Source: Bacteroides sp. M10 (lineage in GTDB: Bacteria > Bacteroidota > Bacteroidia > Bacteroidales > Bacteroidaceae). Taken from it: 64,000 nt of DNA. Where the stretch lies: NCBI RefSeq assembly GCF_014334015.1, contig NZ_CP060488.1, positions 6,158,501 through 6,222,500 on the forward strand. The letters run 5' to 3'. A program made the position numbers and the translations under genes. Below the pieces are notes generated by a model. That model had not been told where the DNA came from. It saw only the letters and a list, made by a program, of their open reading frames with translations, and ran no database searches. Positions 9,090 through 19,380 of this stretch are shown here, piece after piece; position 1 is the stretch's first letter; every line of letters starts with the position of its first letter.

Positions 9090-12068
9090 ATGAAAAAATA
9101 TCTTTTAATCCGGATGATGCAAACAGTAGCCATTATCCTGTTTGCCGCCAATGTATCGGCACAAAACCAAAATGTGGTCATATCAGTACGGAATATCCCG
9201 GTACGTACCGCACTGACCCAGATTCGGCAAGCTGCTAATGTACATTTTGTCTATGAAGAGAAGAATATTAATAGCCAACAGACTGTAACACTCAATTATC
9301 CGCAAGGGACATCATTGAGCACTTTACTCAACAACCTTTGCAAGCAAATAGGACTGACGTACGAAATCAATGAATCCGTTATTCTACTCTATCCTGCTCA
9401 AAAGCAAACCACCACTCATGACATCCATATCCTGTTATTGGAAAGGGGAAACAAACAGCCGCTACCAATGGCAACCTGCGTTCTCAATCCGCTAGGAGCT
9501 TATGCCGCAACCGACATGGAGGGAAAGGCAGTACTAAAAAACGTCCCCACAGGAAAATACATATTAAATATTTCGTATGTAGGCTTCGAGACTGTGCAAC
9601 GGGAAATCAACGTTGAACAAAACCTGGATCTGACGATCCGCATGTCTCCCACTTCGCTAGCTTTGAAAGAGGTAGTAGTGGTAGCAAAACAAAATGCGGC
9701 CGGAGAATCTACCAGCTCCATTATAGGCAGACAAGCGATAGACCATTTACAGGCTATGAGCCTTGACGACGTGATGCAACTCATACCGGGGCACTTAATG
9801 AAAAATACAGATTTAACATCCCGTTCCAATGTGCAGCTCCGTACTCTTGTTAACAATAACACCAATGCCTTCGGTTCGAGCATCATAATGGACGGAGTTC
9901 CCATGTCCAACAATGGTACACTATCGCAAGGAGGATTTTCAAGTACTGCATTTGTCGGAACAGACTTACGCCAAATTAGTGCGGACGACATTGAATCCGT
10001 AGAAATAATCCGTGGTATTCCTTCTGCCGAATACGGTGATTTAACCTCCGGACTTGTAGTTGTTCATTCCAAAATCGGACAAACTCCCTGGCAGATCAAA
10101 GGAAAGATAAATCCCGGAACAATGAATTACTCGCTCGGTAAAGGATTGCGTTTAAACAAAGATGCCGGTATCCTGAATTTCAATCTCGACTATGCACAAG
10201 CATGGGGAGACCCACGCCAGAAAACAAAGTCATTCGACCGTTACACCTTTAGCTTGGGATACAGCAAAGATCTTTCACGTATCTGGCATACAGACACAAA
10301 GGTACGTTACATGATGGGCAAAGACTGGAATGGAAAAGACCCGGATGCCATCGACGACGGCACTTTTCAAAAGAATCGCAACCAGCTGTTCTCACTAAGC
10401 CATAATGGTAAACTATCAATTAATAAACCATTCTCACGTACTGTTAATTACACATTAGGTGTCAGCTATACTCAAACAGAGATGGAAAAGAGCGCCATTG
10501 TTGCCAATTCGTCCGGATTACTACCGATACTTACTGCCACAGAAACAGGGTATTATAATGTGCCTTTCGAGCAAAGCTCATATCAGGCAAGCGGGGGGTC
10601 CCTTAGCCGCCCCGGAAATGTATATGCCAAAGTCAGCAACACGTTCTTCGTAAAATCAAAGAAAACATATCAGAACTTCAAAATGGGAGTGGAATACCAT
10701 TACGACTGGAATAACGCCCGCGGATATTATAATGATGACGACCGTTATCCATTGCAACCCAACAGTAACGGACGTCCCCGTCCTTTCTCCGATATTCCGA
10801 GCATCCATCAGATGGCCGCTTACATAGAAGATAACTTCCGCTGGGATATATCAGAAAACAGATTTCTGAAAATACAGTTAGGCGGACGTTTCACCACTTT
10901 ACAGCCGTGGGCGGATGAAGCAACCTTTTCTTTCTCTCCTCGTGTAAATGCTTCATTCTCCGTCAACAAATGGCTGAATATCCGTGGAGGATTCGGACTC
11001 AACTCAAAAACTCCCGGTTTGGATTACCTCTATCCCGATAAAAAATACATTGACCGTATAGCTGCCAATTACATGCCTCAAGACGACAAAGTCGGACAAA
11101 TATTGATGTACCACACCCAAGTGTACAACGTGCAACGAACTAAAGGATTGAAGAATGCGACCAATCGCAAATGGGAGGCAGGGTTCGACATAAAGTTATC
11201 GGACAAGCATAAATTAAGCCTCATCGGTTATCATGATAAAACAGCTAACGGATTCGGATCGGCCACAGAATATTTTACGTATACAGCCAACTATTATTCT
11301 GCGGAAAAAGGACTGATTATCACTCCCGGACAAGCCACTAAAATAGATTGGAATAATCCAGAACGCACGGACCTTGTACTCAGTACGACCGGTAAAATAG
11401 GAAACACGAACGTCTCTATCAATAAAGGTATAGAAATGGACTTTGACTTCGGCGAGATTCCGGCACTGCACACTTCATTTTATCTATCAGGAGCATACAT
11501 GGAGTCCAAGACTTACTCTACAGACATAAATAGTAGCAATCCTACCGATCTACCTACTGAATATCAGGTAACCAATACCATTCCATTCAAAATTGTATAT
11601 CCATCGGGACTAAACTACAACACTTACCGCCGTTTTACAAATACTCTGCGGATTGTGACCAATATCCCGGCACTGCGTATGGTAGCTTCGTTCTCAACAC
11701 AAGCCATCTGGTACAATTATTCCAAGAGCAACAATCCTCCGATGGACCCTATCGGATGGATAGACACAGACCTCTCTTATCATGAAATAACAGCAGATAT
11801 GCTGGCAGATGAGAACTACAAAATAAAAGGAGTATCATTGAAAAGCCAACGCAAGAATCCTAAAGACAATGTGCCAAGCAAAGCCCCTATTACATGGTTA
11901 ATGGCGGGACGCCTCACCAAGGAGCTGGGCAATATAGGCGGCATTTCATTCTATGCCAACAACATACTCTTTTACGAACCTTTTCTCAAAAACTCTACCT
12001 CCAACACGCTAGTACAGCGTAATACAGGTAATTTCAGTTTTGGTGTCGAATTATTCTTTAATTTATAA
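9090..12068 (+). CDS. TonB-dependent outer-membrane receptor with STN signalling domain
   Basis: 992 residues. The signal peptide ends near ANVSAQ. Domains in order: STN/secretin-TonB N-terminal signalling domain (about 48-105), carboxypeptidase-regulatory-like beta-sandwich (about 112-198), plug (about 210-330, with IIMDGVPM and VEIIRGIPSAEYGDLTSG) and a long 22-strand-type barrel ending in an aromatic C-terminus (GVELFFNL). The STN domain shows that this receptor signals to the FecR/sigma pair upstream, as in ferric-citrate-type systems. It is not accompanied by SusD; the partner lipoprotein is instead a DUF4876 protein 8 bp downstream. The ligand is unknown; the neighbouring peptidases point to a protein- or peptide-derived cargo. 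Confidence 0.93.
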   Translation: MKKYLLIRMMQTVAIILFAANVSAQNQNVVISVRNIPVRTALTQIRQAANVHFVYEEKNINSQQTVTLNYPQGTSLSTLLNNLCKQIGLTYEINESVILLYPAQKQTTTHDIHILLLERGNKQPLPMATCVLNPLGAYAATDMEGKAVLKNVPTGKYILNISYVGFETVQREINVEQNLDLTIRMSPTSLALKEVVVVAKQNAAGESTSSIIGRQAIDHLQAMSLDDVMQLIPGHLMKNTDLTSRSNVQLRTLVNNNTNAFGSSIIMDGVPMSNNGTLSQGGFSSTAFVGTDLRQISADDIESVEIIRGIPSAEYGDLTSGLVVVHSKIGQTPWQIKGKINPGTMNYSLGKGLRLNKDAGILNFNLDYAQAWGDPRQKTKSFDRYTFSLGYSKDLSRIWHTDTKVRYMMGKDWNGKDPDAIDDGTFQKNRNQLFSLSHNGKLSINKPFSRTVNYTLGVSYTQTEMEKSAIVANSSGLLPILTATETGYYNVPFEQSSYQASGGSLSRPGNVYAKVSNTFFVKSKKTYQNFKMGVEYHYDWNNARGYYNDDDRYPLQPNSNGRPRPFSDIPSIHQMAAYIEDNFRWDISENRFLKIQLGGRFTTLQPWADEATFSFSPRVNASFSVNKWLNIRGGFGLNSKTPGLDYLYPDKKYIDRIAANYMPQDDKVGQILMYHTQVYNVQRTKGLKNATNRKWEAGFDIKLSDKHKLSLIGYHDKTANGFGSATEYFTYTANYYSAEKGLIITPGQATKIDWNNPERTDLVLSTTGKIGNTNVSINKGIEMDFDFGEIPALHTSFYLSGAYMESKTYSTDINSSNPTDLPTEYQVTNTIPFKIVYPSGLNYNTYRRFTNTLRIVTNIPALRMVASFSTQAIWYNYSKSNNPPMDPIGWIDTDLSYHEITADMLADENYKIKGVSLKSQRKNPKDNVPSKAPITWLMAGRLTKELGNIGGISFYANNILFYEPFLKNSTSNTLVQRNTGNFSFGVELFFNL

Positions 12069-12076
12069 ATCACAAT

Positions 12077-13264
12077 ATGAATAGAACTATTTCTTTTATT
12101 ACAAAAATGATGTTTGCGGCTGTCATAGTTATCATGGCTGCATGTTCCTCTGACGACAATGCTACACAAGCATTGACCGTACAAGTGAAAGTATCCATGC
12201 CCGAAGGATTCAAGTCCGACATTCTATATACAGGGCACACTGTTACAATGGGTAAATACACTGCCATTACAAACGAAAAAGGTATAGCCACTTTCGAAGG
12301 AGTGATTCCCGATTTGTATGACATCTCTACTTCCTGCGAAATCACTGCAGAAGAATATGAAGAAATGACAGGCAACGATCCGCAAAATGAAAATTATGTG
12401 ATTTCCGGCAGTCTATTGAAATATACTGTCGGCTCGTCAGCAACCATCGAACTTCAAACAAGTATTTCTGCCAAACAATCAATTGTTATCAGCAAAGTTT
12501 ACTATGCAGGAACCAAAGACAACAATAATAAAAATTATCTGGCAGGAAAGTACATTGAGTTCTTTAATAACTCGGACCAAACCGTTGATATAGCCGGACT
12601 TTATTTCGGACTGGTAGAGTCGGAAAGTACTCCTGCATATACGCTTGGCTCCACACCGGAATATATCTACCTAAAGCAGATTTATCGTTTCCCATCTAAT
12701 GGAGTCACAGAAGTTGCACCGGGAGCCTCGATAATCGTTGCCAATAGTGCCATCGACCATACAGGAAATAATGAAGTAGATTTATCCAAAGCCGACTTTG
12801 AAGCTAAAGATACGCAAGGGAAAACAACCAACAATCCTGCAACCCCGGCTGTGGAACTGATATATACAACATTTCCCACAATCAGTAATATGAACCTGGT
12901 ACAAGGTGGTCCCTGTTCTGTTGTATTATTCAGTACAGATGAAGATGTGACCTCATGGGAAACTGTATACGTTGACGGCAAGGATAAAGGAAGCAAGTTT
13001 GTCAAAACCCCTGTAAAATACATAATGGATGGTGTAGAATGTTTGAAAAACAAAAGTACGGGAGTAGATAAAAACACTAAACGTCTTTACAACTACATTG
13101 ATGCAGGCTATCAATACACGGAGGCTACCACCGGATATACCGGAGAAGTAGTCTACCGCAAAACAGCCAAGACAGAAAACGGGCGCACCATTCTTGCTGA
13201 TACCAATAACAGCAGTAACGATTTTGCCGTATCAACTGAAATCAAACCGAGGGAATACAAATAA
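12077..13264 (+). CDS. DUF4876 surface lipoprotein
   Basis: 395 residues. Lipoprotein signal with Cys23 (MAACSSDDN); SSDD after the Cys fits the Bacteroides surface-export signal, so the protein is probably displayed outside the cell. A carboxypeptidase-like/Ig-like segment (about 30-125) precedes a domain starting IVISKVYYAGT with YIEFFNNSDQTVDIAGLYF, which is characteristic of DUF4876 and resembles lamin-tail domains. It is the likely extracellular ligand-binding partner of the TonB receptor, occupying the place SusD has in glycan systems. Biochemical function is unknown. Confidence 0.85.
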   Translation: MNRTISFITKMMFAAVIVIMAACSSDDNATQALTVQVKVSMPEGFKSDILYTGHTVTMGKYTAITNEKGIATFEGVIPDLYDISTSCEITAEEYEEMTGNDPQNENYVISGSLLKYTVGSSATIELQTSISAKQSIVISKVYYAGTKDNNNKNYLAGKYIEFFNNSDQTVDIAGLYFGLVESESTPAYTLGSTPEYIYLKQIYRFPSNGVTEVAPGASIIVANSAIDHTGNNEVDLSKADFEAKDTQGKTTNNPATPAVELIYTTFPTISNMNLVQGGPCSVVLFSTDEDVTSWETVYVDGKDKGSKFVKTPVKYIMDGVECLKNKSTGVDKNTKRLYNYIDAGYQYTEATTGYTGEVVYRKTAKTENGRTILADTNNSSNDFAVSTEIKPREYK

Positions 13265-13274
13265 TAGAAAACAA

Positions 13275-13320
13275 AAGAGACTGTGCCCCAAGAACATATA
13301 ACCTTCCGGTACAGTCTCTT
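13275..13320 (+). terminator. Hairpin between the DUF4876 gene and the beta-barrel gene
   Basis: A 13-bp stem (AAGAGACTGTGCC with GGTACAGTCTCTT, one G-U) encloses a 20-nt loop. The downstream side lacks a strong T tract, so it may act as a partial terminator or mRNA-stabilising hairpin that sets lower expression of the peptidase genes than of the receptor and lipoprotein. Confidence 0.5.
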
Positions 13321-13355
13321 CAACTACTTCACGAAATAATTAAACCAATTCAGAA

Positions 13356-14921
13356 ATGATGATGAACCATCGATATATACTCTTTACCGGTCTGATGGTA
13401 ACTGCACTGTGCATACATGCCCAAGATATCGAATTACAGACAAAAGAAAAATACGAGTACGCCGATGCTACCCAGTTATGGAGACGTACCCTGAATCCTG
13501 CCGGGCTCTCTTTGGATACGCTGACCAACCGGGGAATCAGTTATTTCGAATTCTCTCATCAGCAAGGCACACACTATCGGGTTCAGGACGGTGATGAGCA
13601 AAACAAATTATTGTTCACTTCAGAACGATACCAAAAAATTGGGAAATTTCTCTACGGATACGGGCGTTTTACCTTTGACATGGGACGGCAATTCAACCGT
13701 TCATGGAGCGACGTATTGCGTAGCCACCACTCCAATCCTTACTTTTCAGGAAGCTCCATCAAAGGAAAGTACGACTTCCAGAACTTCGACCTCTCGGCAG
13801 CGTTAGCCACTCTGCCTATCAAAAACTTCACTTTCGGCGCACGACTGGATTATAAAGTAGGAGATCTTTCCCGACTGAAAGACCCCCGTTCACGCACCAA
13901 TCTGGCAGACTATCAACTGACTCCTGCCGTCACCTACACGTGGAACAAACACTCGCTGGGTCTTAGCGGTTATTACCATCGCAGAAAAGAAAAAATCCCC
14001 AACATCACCACCGTACAAACCGATCCGAACCTCAAATACTACACCTTCACCGGAATGGAAAATGCAGATGGTACCACTGGTGGTTACTCCGGTTTTGAAC
14101 GTGAATTCGTCAACCATGAATTTGGCGGTGAATTGTCTTATCAATATAAGAACGAACGGATTCAAACGCTTACCACCCTTTCATACGCCAAAGGCAACGA
14201 AGACGTATGGGGAGACATCAAATATTCACCGGGAAAATATCACACCACCACCTACAACCTGCTTTCTATGAACCGGATCAAATCCGGACGCACAGAACAC
14301 ATCATCGACATTTCCATTAACTATCAGACAGGAAAAGCCGACGAATACCGTCAGGAAAAAATAACAGAAAAAGATCCGGTAACAGGTATCGAATCCTCCT
14401 ACTGGAACACACTTCTCACGTATGACGAACGTTACACCGTCGATTTACTCAATGCCAATCTGCACTACCGCCTGTTGTGGAGTAATCATCACACCGGAGA
14501 AGCCACAGCCTACGCAGGTGCACGCGCCTATTTCCAATCGGTAGAAGATCAATACAATCTTCCGTCTTCATCACTTACAGTCCGCCAGGCAACTATCTGC
14601 ATGGAAGGCGGATATTCATTCCTGCGCAAAAACAACCGTTCATTATGGATAGAAGCAGAAGCCGGATATCACATTTCGCTATCATCGGACCTGTCACTCA
14701 ACGATCCGTCCACAGAATACGCCCAAAGTGTGCTTTTACCCGACATGACCTATTATGGAGCATCGTATGCGCACGGAAAACTGCAAATACAATATCAAAT
14801 GCCTGTAACTATAAAGAAACACACCAACGTGTGGTTCGTCAAAGCCACAGGAGCATATCTGAAGACCGACAAGAAAACCGATTCCAAAATGTTCGGAATA
14901 AGTCTCGGACTGTACCATTAA
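13356..14921 (+). CDS. DUF6850-type outer-membrane beta-barrel protein
   Basis: 521 residues with an N-terminal signal peptide (ALCIHAQ). The rest is rich in alternating aromatic/polar strands typical of an outer-membrane barrel (for example FGARLDYKVGDL and HSLGLSGYYHRR), ending MFGISLGLYH with a weaker terminal strand motif. I recognise the pattern as the DUF6850 family, which accompanies DUF4876 loci; no catalytic residues are evident. Three Met codons in a row leave the exact start uncertain by 6 nt. Confidence 0.75.
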   Translation: MMMNHRYILFTGLMVTALCIHAQDIELQTKEKYEYADATQLWRRTLNPAGLSLDTLTNRGISYFEFSHQQGTHYRVQDGDEQNKLLFTSERYQKIGKFLYGYGRFTFDMGRQFNRSWSDVLRSHHSNPYFSGSSIKGKYDFQNFDLSAALATLPIKNFTFGARLDYKVGDLSRLKDPRSRTNLADYQLTPAVTYTWNKHSLGLSGYYHRRKEKIPNITTVQTDPNLKYYTFTGMENADGTTGGYSGFEREFVNHEFGGELSYQYKNERIQTLTTLSYAKGNEDVWGDIKYSPGKYHTTTYNLLSMNRIKSGRTEHIIDISINYQTGKADEYRQEKITEKDPVTGIESSYWNTLLTYDERYTVDLLNANLHYRLLWSNHHTGEATAYAGARAYFQSVEDQYNLPSSSLTVRQATICMEGGYSFLRKNNRSLWIEAEAGYHISLSSDLSLNDPSTEYAQSVLLPDMTYYGASYAHGKLQIQYQMPVTIKKHTNVWFVKATGAYLKTDKKTDSKMFGISLGLYH

Positions 14922-14965
14922 CCTTCCTCACCCCACAAAAACCAACCAGATAATTTACACCAATC

Positions 14966-17155
14966 ATGATGAGAATTGCCAATAACAAACTTCGGTTGCT
15001 ACTCCTGCTGCTCTTTCCCACCCTCCTTTGGGGTAACTCTGCCCCCATGTTTCACATCCGGCAAAACGCCAAAGGATGTTTGGTAGAAATCCCCAAACGA
15101 TTGATAAACCGGGATTTCCTGTTAGCAGCCCGTGTGATGACCGTCAGTTCTCCCAATAATAAAGTCAAACTTTATGCAGGCCAGCGACTTTATGATCCGG
15201 TATGGATACGTTTCAAATATGACAAAGAACAGTTATATCTGTTACGTCCCGACTCCAAAAACTTATGTGAGGACACAACTCATCTTTCATATCCGGCTTA
15301 TGCGCGCAATGCCATCACTCCCATAGCGGAATCCTGGAAAATAGAACAGGAGACAGACAGCTCGATTGTTGTAAACTGGAGCAAATTTCTTAGTGAGCCC
15401 ATAGAAGGTGTAGACCCTTTTGGAGGGAAAACGTCACCAGGACGTTCCCTGCCCCAACTCAATAAAATACTTCAGGTAGACGTCCACGAAAAGAACCTGG
15501 AAGTCAGCGTACAGTATGGTTTTGAAGGAACCACCCAACCTTTCCTCACTACGATACGGAAATCGCTGTTACTACTGCCAGAGCAACCCATGCAACCACG
15601 TATACACGATGCCCGGGTAGGATATGACAATATCCCTAAACGGAAATTCAACTTCGATACTCCCTCAATCGCAGCGGAAAACTACATCACCCGCTTCCGG
15701 ATTGTCCCCTCTCCTAAAGATGTACGCAGTTATTTGCAAGGCAAACAAGTGAAGCCTCAACAACCCATCGTTTTTTATATAGACGATGCCTTCCCTCCTC
15801 TTTGGAAAAAAGCCATACGCAAAGGAATACTGGATTGGAATAAAGCATTCGAAGAGATTGGTTTTAAAGAAGTTATGCAAGCAAAGACATACGCCGAAGC
15901 CGGACCGGAGTTCGATCCGAACGATATACGTTTCAACTGTTTCCGATATGTAGTCAGCGATTTCCCGAACGCAATGGGGAAACACTGGGTAGACCCGCGT
16001 TCAGGAGAAATTCTGCAAGCAGATGTGTTGTTTCACAGTAATGTCATAGCCTTGCTACGCAAATGGTATTTCCTGCAAACATCAGCCTACCATCCTGCGG
16101 CACGCACGAAAACACTACCGGATGACATAACGGCACAATTAATCCGTTACGCCGCCGCCCATGAGATAGGCCACTGCCTCGGACTGGAACATAATTTCAA
16201 AGCCTCGTATGCCTATAATACAGAAGACCTGCGCCGTCCGGAATTTACAGAACGTTACGGCACCACCCCGTCCATCATGGATTATGCCCGGTTCAATTAT
16301 GTCGCCCAACCGGGAGACGGCGTCCGTTACGTATTACCTCCCTTGTTGGGAGTGTACGACCGATACGCCATCCGTATCGGATACGCCTATCTCTCCCGCG
16401 AGAACACCCGAACTGTAGCCGGATGGATAGATGAAAAACAAAACGACCCCATGTATCATTGCGGACGCATGGCACCGAGCACTATCCCCACTGATCCTAC
16501 CGTTCAAACCTCCGATCTCGGCAACGACCCTGTCGCATCGGCAACCTACGGAATCCGCAACCTTCAACAAATATTGACGCAATTGCCGGAATGGAACAAA
16601 AAACGTCTGACAGATAACCCGTTTGAGGAGATGCCCGCCACCTATACCGATTTGCAGCAAGCCTATTTCGACCATCTGGAACGTGTGATTCCTTTTATTG
16701 GTTTCTCCGATGAAGTATCCGGAAAAGCTGTCGAATTTCTTTGGAAAGAACTGCTTGGCGGATACAACTTCCTACGGACGGATGCCGTATGCAAATATGC
16801 CGGCAACCCAACCGAAGCCATCATAAAAGCACAAAAGACAATTATTGAAAAGATGTTTGGCAGAATCATTGCCGAACGAATCTCTTCGAACGAAACACCA
16901 GCAGGATTTACCTACGCCCATTATCTGGAAGTCTCTGCCAACTATCTTTTTACGGACAAGACACCGGACATATTCACACGACATTTGCAGGAAAGCTATC
17001 TCCAGACCTTGCAATCATTGCTAACAGAAGCACGTACCTCCTCTTTCAGCGTACTCTTCTCCCCGACGGTCAGCGAGCATCTTACCCGCATCCGCGAACA
17101 GTTAACAACTAATCCTTCTACCTGGAATAATTATTTAAAAAACAAAATACAATGA
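14966..17155 (+). CDS. Zinc-dependent metallopeptidase (HEXXHXXGXXH type), exported
   Basis: 729 residues with a signal peptide (LFPTLLWGNS). The zinc motif HEIGHCLGLEH begins at His399 with catalytic Glu400, and a downstream SIMDYARF supplies the Met-turn typical of metzincins. The N-terminal 270 residues resemble the DUF5117-type pro/accessory region of the large Bacteroidetes zinc-dependent metalloproteases. This version is shorter than the common ~800-850 residue members. The gene overlaps the following S46 peptidase by 4 nt (ATGA), so the two peptidases are translationally coupled and probably act on the same substrate. Confidence 0.88.
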   Translation: MMRIANNKLRLLLLLLFPTLLWGNSAPMFHIRQNAKGCLVEIPKRLINRDFLLAARVMTVSSPNNKVKLYAGQRLYDPVWIRFKYDKEQLYLLRPDSKNLCEDTTHLSYPAYARNAITPIAESWKIEQETDSSIVVNWSKFLSEPIEGVDPFGGKTSPGRSLPQLNKILQVDVHEKNLEVSVQYGFEGTTQPFLTTIRKSLLLLPEQPMQPRIHDARVGYDNIPKRKFNFDTPSIAAENYITRFRIVPSPKDVRSYLQGKQVKPQQPIVFYIDDAFPPLWKKAIRKGILDWNKAFEEIGFKEVMQAKTYAEAGPEFDPNDIRFNCFRYVVSDFPNAMGKHWVDPRSGEILQADVLFHSNVIALLRKWYFLQTSAYHPAARTKTLPDDITAQLIRYAAAHEIGHCLGLEHNFKASYAYNTEDLRRPEFTERYGTTPSIMDYARFNYVAQPGDGVRYVLPPLLGVYDRYAIRIGYAYLSRENTRTVAGWIDEKQNDPMYHCGRMAPSTIPTDPTVQTSDLGNDPVASATYGIRNLQQILTQLPEWNKKRLTDNPFEEMPATYTDLQQAYFDHLERVIPFIGFSDEVSGKAVEFLWKELLGGYNFLRTDAVCKYAGNPTEAIIKAQKTIIEKMFGRIIAERISSNETPAGFTYAHYLEVSANYLFTDKTPDIFTRHLQESYLQTLQSLLTEARTSSFSVLFSPTVSEHLTRIREQLTTNPSTWNNYLKNKIQ

Positions 17156-19359
17156 AGCTAACTACCATTATTTCCGCCTTCTACCTCTTCTGCCTGTTGT
17201 GCATACAGCCCGTGCATGCCGATGGAGGCTTCTGGCTACCTACTCAAATACAAGGAAAAGTACATCAGGCAATGAAAAAACAGGGATTGCGTCTTAGTGA
17301 AAAAGACATTTACGACATCAACCAGTCGTGCTTGTCGAATGCTATCCTTTCATTAAGTTATGACAACAGTACATTTTCTCCCTCTGCCAGTGCCTCTTTC
17401 ATCTCCGGTGAAGGACTGGTATTGACCAACTTCCACTGTGTCGCACGTTATCTCGAACATATCTCCGATGCAAACCACGATTACGTGAAGCATGGCTGCT
17501 GGGCTACCCAACGCAGCGAAGAGACTTATCTTCCGAATTTACAGGTCAATCAATTAATCACTATCAAAGACGTAACGACGGAAATCACACAAGATACCGG
17601 AAATCTTACCGATCAGGCACTTACCCAAAAGATCAACGAGAACGGGAATAAAATTGTCAAATCCCAAGCCAAAGGTCGCGGTGTAGAAGGAAAAATCTAC
17701 TCCTTATTTGGTGGCAGACAATACATCCTGGCTGTCTTTCGCTGCTTCAAGGATGTGCGTATCGTAGCCGCTCCCCCCATCTCGATAGGGAAATTCGGAG
17801 GCGACACAGACAACTGGCAATGGCCCCGTTACTCCGCCGATTTCGCCATCTTGCGCGTTTATGCCAACGATAAAAACCAACCGGCAGCCTACAACAAGCA
17901 GAACCGCCCCTATCAACCCGACGCTCATTTGTCTATCTCTACCAAAGGAGTGAAACCCGATGATTTTGTGATGGTTGCCGGATATCCTGCACAAACAAGG
18001 CAATATGTCCCTTCGTTCGCCCTTGAGAAAATTGTATTCAAAGACACGCAAGCAGAAGCAGATATTGCCAAAATCAAGCTCGACTTCTACACACAACGTA
18101 AAGAAACGGCTGCCGACTCGCTTTACTCCTACTATAACATTAAGGCCGGAAGTGCTGCTAATGTCTATCTAAAATCAATTGGTGAGATCAGTGGTGTGAA
18201 AGAATCCGGCATCATTGCCCGGAAACAGCAGGAGGAACAGGCGATGACAGAATGGATTCTGTCTGATGACACCCGTACGCAACGCTACGGGGCAACATTG
18301 CTCGATGATATGAAAGCAAACTACGAACGTCTTACCCAACTGAACTTCACAGACCAGATGTTTCGCGAAGTCGCACTTTACGGTGCCAACGTCATCCCTT
18401 TTGCCGGAAAATTTGAAAAACTGGTGCAAATGGAACAAAGAAAAAGCAAGAATGTAAAGACTGCCATGAAAGGAGAAATCCGCAAACTGAAACCGCTTAC
18501 CGTAGCATTCTATCGTGATTTCAGACCTGAAGACGACAAATATATCATGAAAAAGATGTTGGCTTATTATCTGGATCACGTAGATTCTATTTTCTACTCC
18601 ACAGCATTGAAAAAGGTAGAAAAGCATTACCCTCAACATCTTTCTGCCTATATAGACAGCCTGTACGATCATTCCCCCCTGCGTAATCAAGAAAGTATGC
18701 TCGCACTTCTGGACAGTGTACCGACACAAGGAACAGCTGCACTGTCACAAGATGGGCTGTATCAGTTGTCACTCGGTTTCTATCTGGTGTATGTAGAAAA
18801 AATAAACCGTTTGAAACAAGCGTATCAGAATAAAAACATGAAACTCTACTCTTTGTATCTGCAAGCATACGCTGAAAAGAACAAGGGGACACAAATTGCA
18901 TTTGACGCCAACCGCACCCTGCGTTATTCTACGGGAAAAGTAAAGGCAGCCGTTCCCAGCGAAGGAGTCATCTATACTCCATTTACAACTGTTGACGGAA
19001 TGCTCAGCCGTCATCGCCTTTATGCCGGAAACAAGGACTTCAATCTGCCGGCACGTTTCGTCAAACTCATCGAACACCGCCAACCCAGTAACTACTTTAG
19101 CCAGAAAGTGACACCCACCTGTTGTTTCCTGACAGATGCACATACCACTTCTGGTAGTTCGGGCAGTCCGGTATTGAATGCCAAAGGAGAAGTAGTGGGT
19201 ATCAACTTCGACCGTATCTGGCAGGGACTTAGTTCCGACTACGAAACTGCAGGCAATGAGAAAAGCCGTAACATCGCGGTAGATATCCGCTATGTATTAT
19301 GGACTTTGGAGCAATACTCACATTCCCAATACATATTAGACGAATTGGACATTCACTAA
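17152..19359 (+). CDS. S46 family serine peptidase (dipeptidyl-peptidase 7/11 like)
   Basis: 735 residues with signal peptide (CIQPVHADGGFW). S46 enzymes are periplasmic dipeptidyl-peptidases that release dipeptides from the N-terminus of oligopeptides. Visible catalytic features are His95 in LTNFHC and Ser670 in SGSSGSP, followed by GEVVGINFDR, which lies near the P1 specificity site. The alpha-helical insert between the two half-barrels (about 330-560) is present, so the length is normal. Whether it prefers hydrophobic or acidic P1 residues cannot be decided safely. Its location behind a metallopeptidase suggests stepwise protein digestion. Confidence 0.92.
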   Translation: MKLTTIISAFYLFCLLCIQPVHADGGFWLPTQIQGKVHQAMKKQGLRLSEKDIYDINQSCLSNAILSLSYDNSTFSPSASASFISGEGLVLTNFHCVARYLEHISDANHDYVKHGCWATQRSEETYLPNLQVNQLITIKDVTTEITQDTGNLTDQALTQKINENGNKIVKSQAKGRGVEGKIYSLFGGRQYILAVFRCFKDVRIVAAPPISIGKFGGDTDNWQWPRYSADFAILRVYANDKNQPAAYNKQNRPYQPDAHLSISTKGVKPDDFVMVAGYPAQTRQYVPSFALEKIVFKDTQAEADIAKIKLDFYTQRKETAADSLYSYYNIKAGSAANVYLKSIGEISGVKESGIIARKQQEEQAMTEWILSDDTRTQRYGATLLDDMKANYERLTQLNFTDQMFREVALYGANVIPFAGKFEKLVQMEQRKSKNVKTAMKGEIRKLKPLTVAFYRDFRPEDDKYIMKKMLAYYLDHVDSIFYSTALKKVEKHYPQHLSAYIDSLYDHSPLRNQESMLALLDSVPTQGTAALSQDGLYQLSLGFYLVYVEKINRLKQAYQNKNMKLYSLYLQAYAEKNKGTQIAFDANRTLRYSTGKVKAAVPSEGVIYTPFTTVDGMLSRHRLYAGNKDFNLPARFVKLIEHRQPSNYFSQKVTPTCCFLTDAHTTSGSSGSPVLNAKGEVVGINFDRIWQGLSSDYETAGNEKSRNIAVDIRYVLWTLEQYSHSQYILDELDIH

Positions 19360-19380
19360 CTTAGTAAATTCTATATAAAA

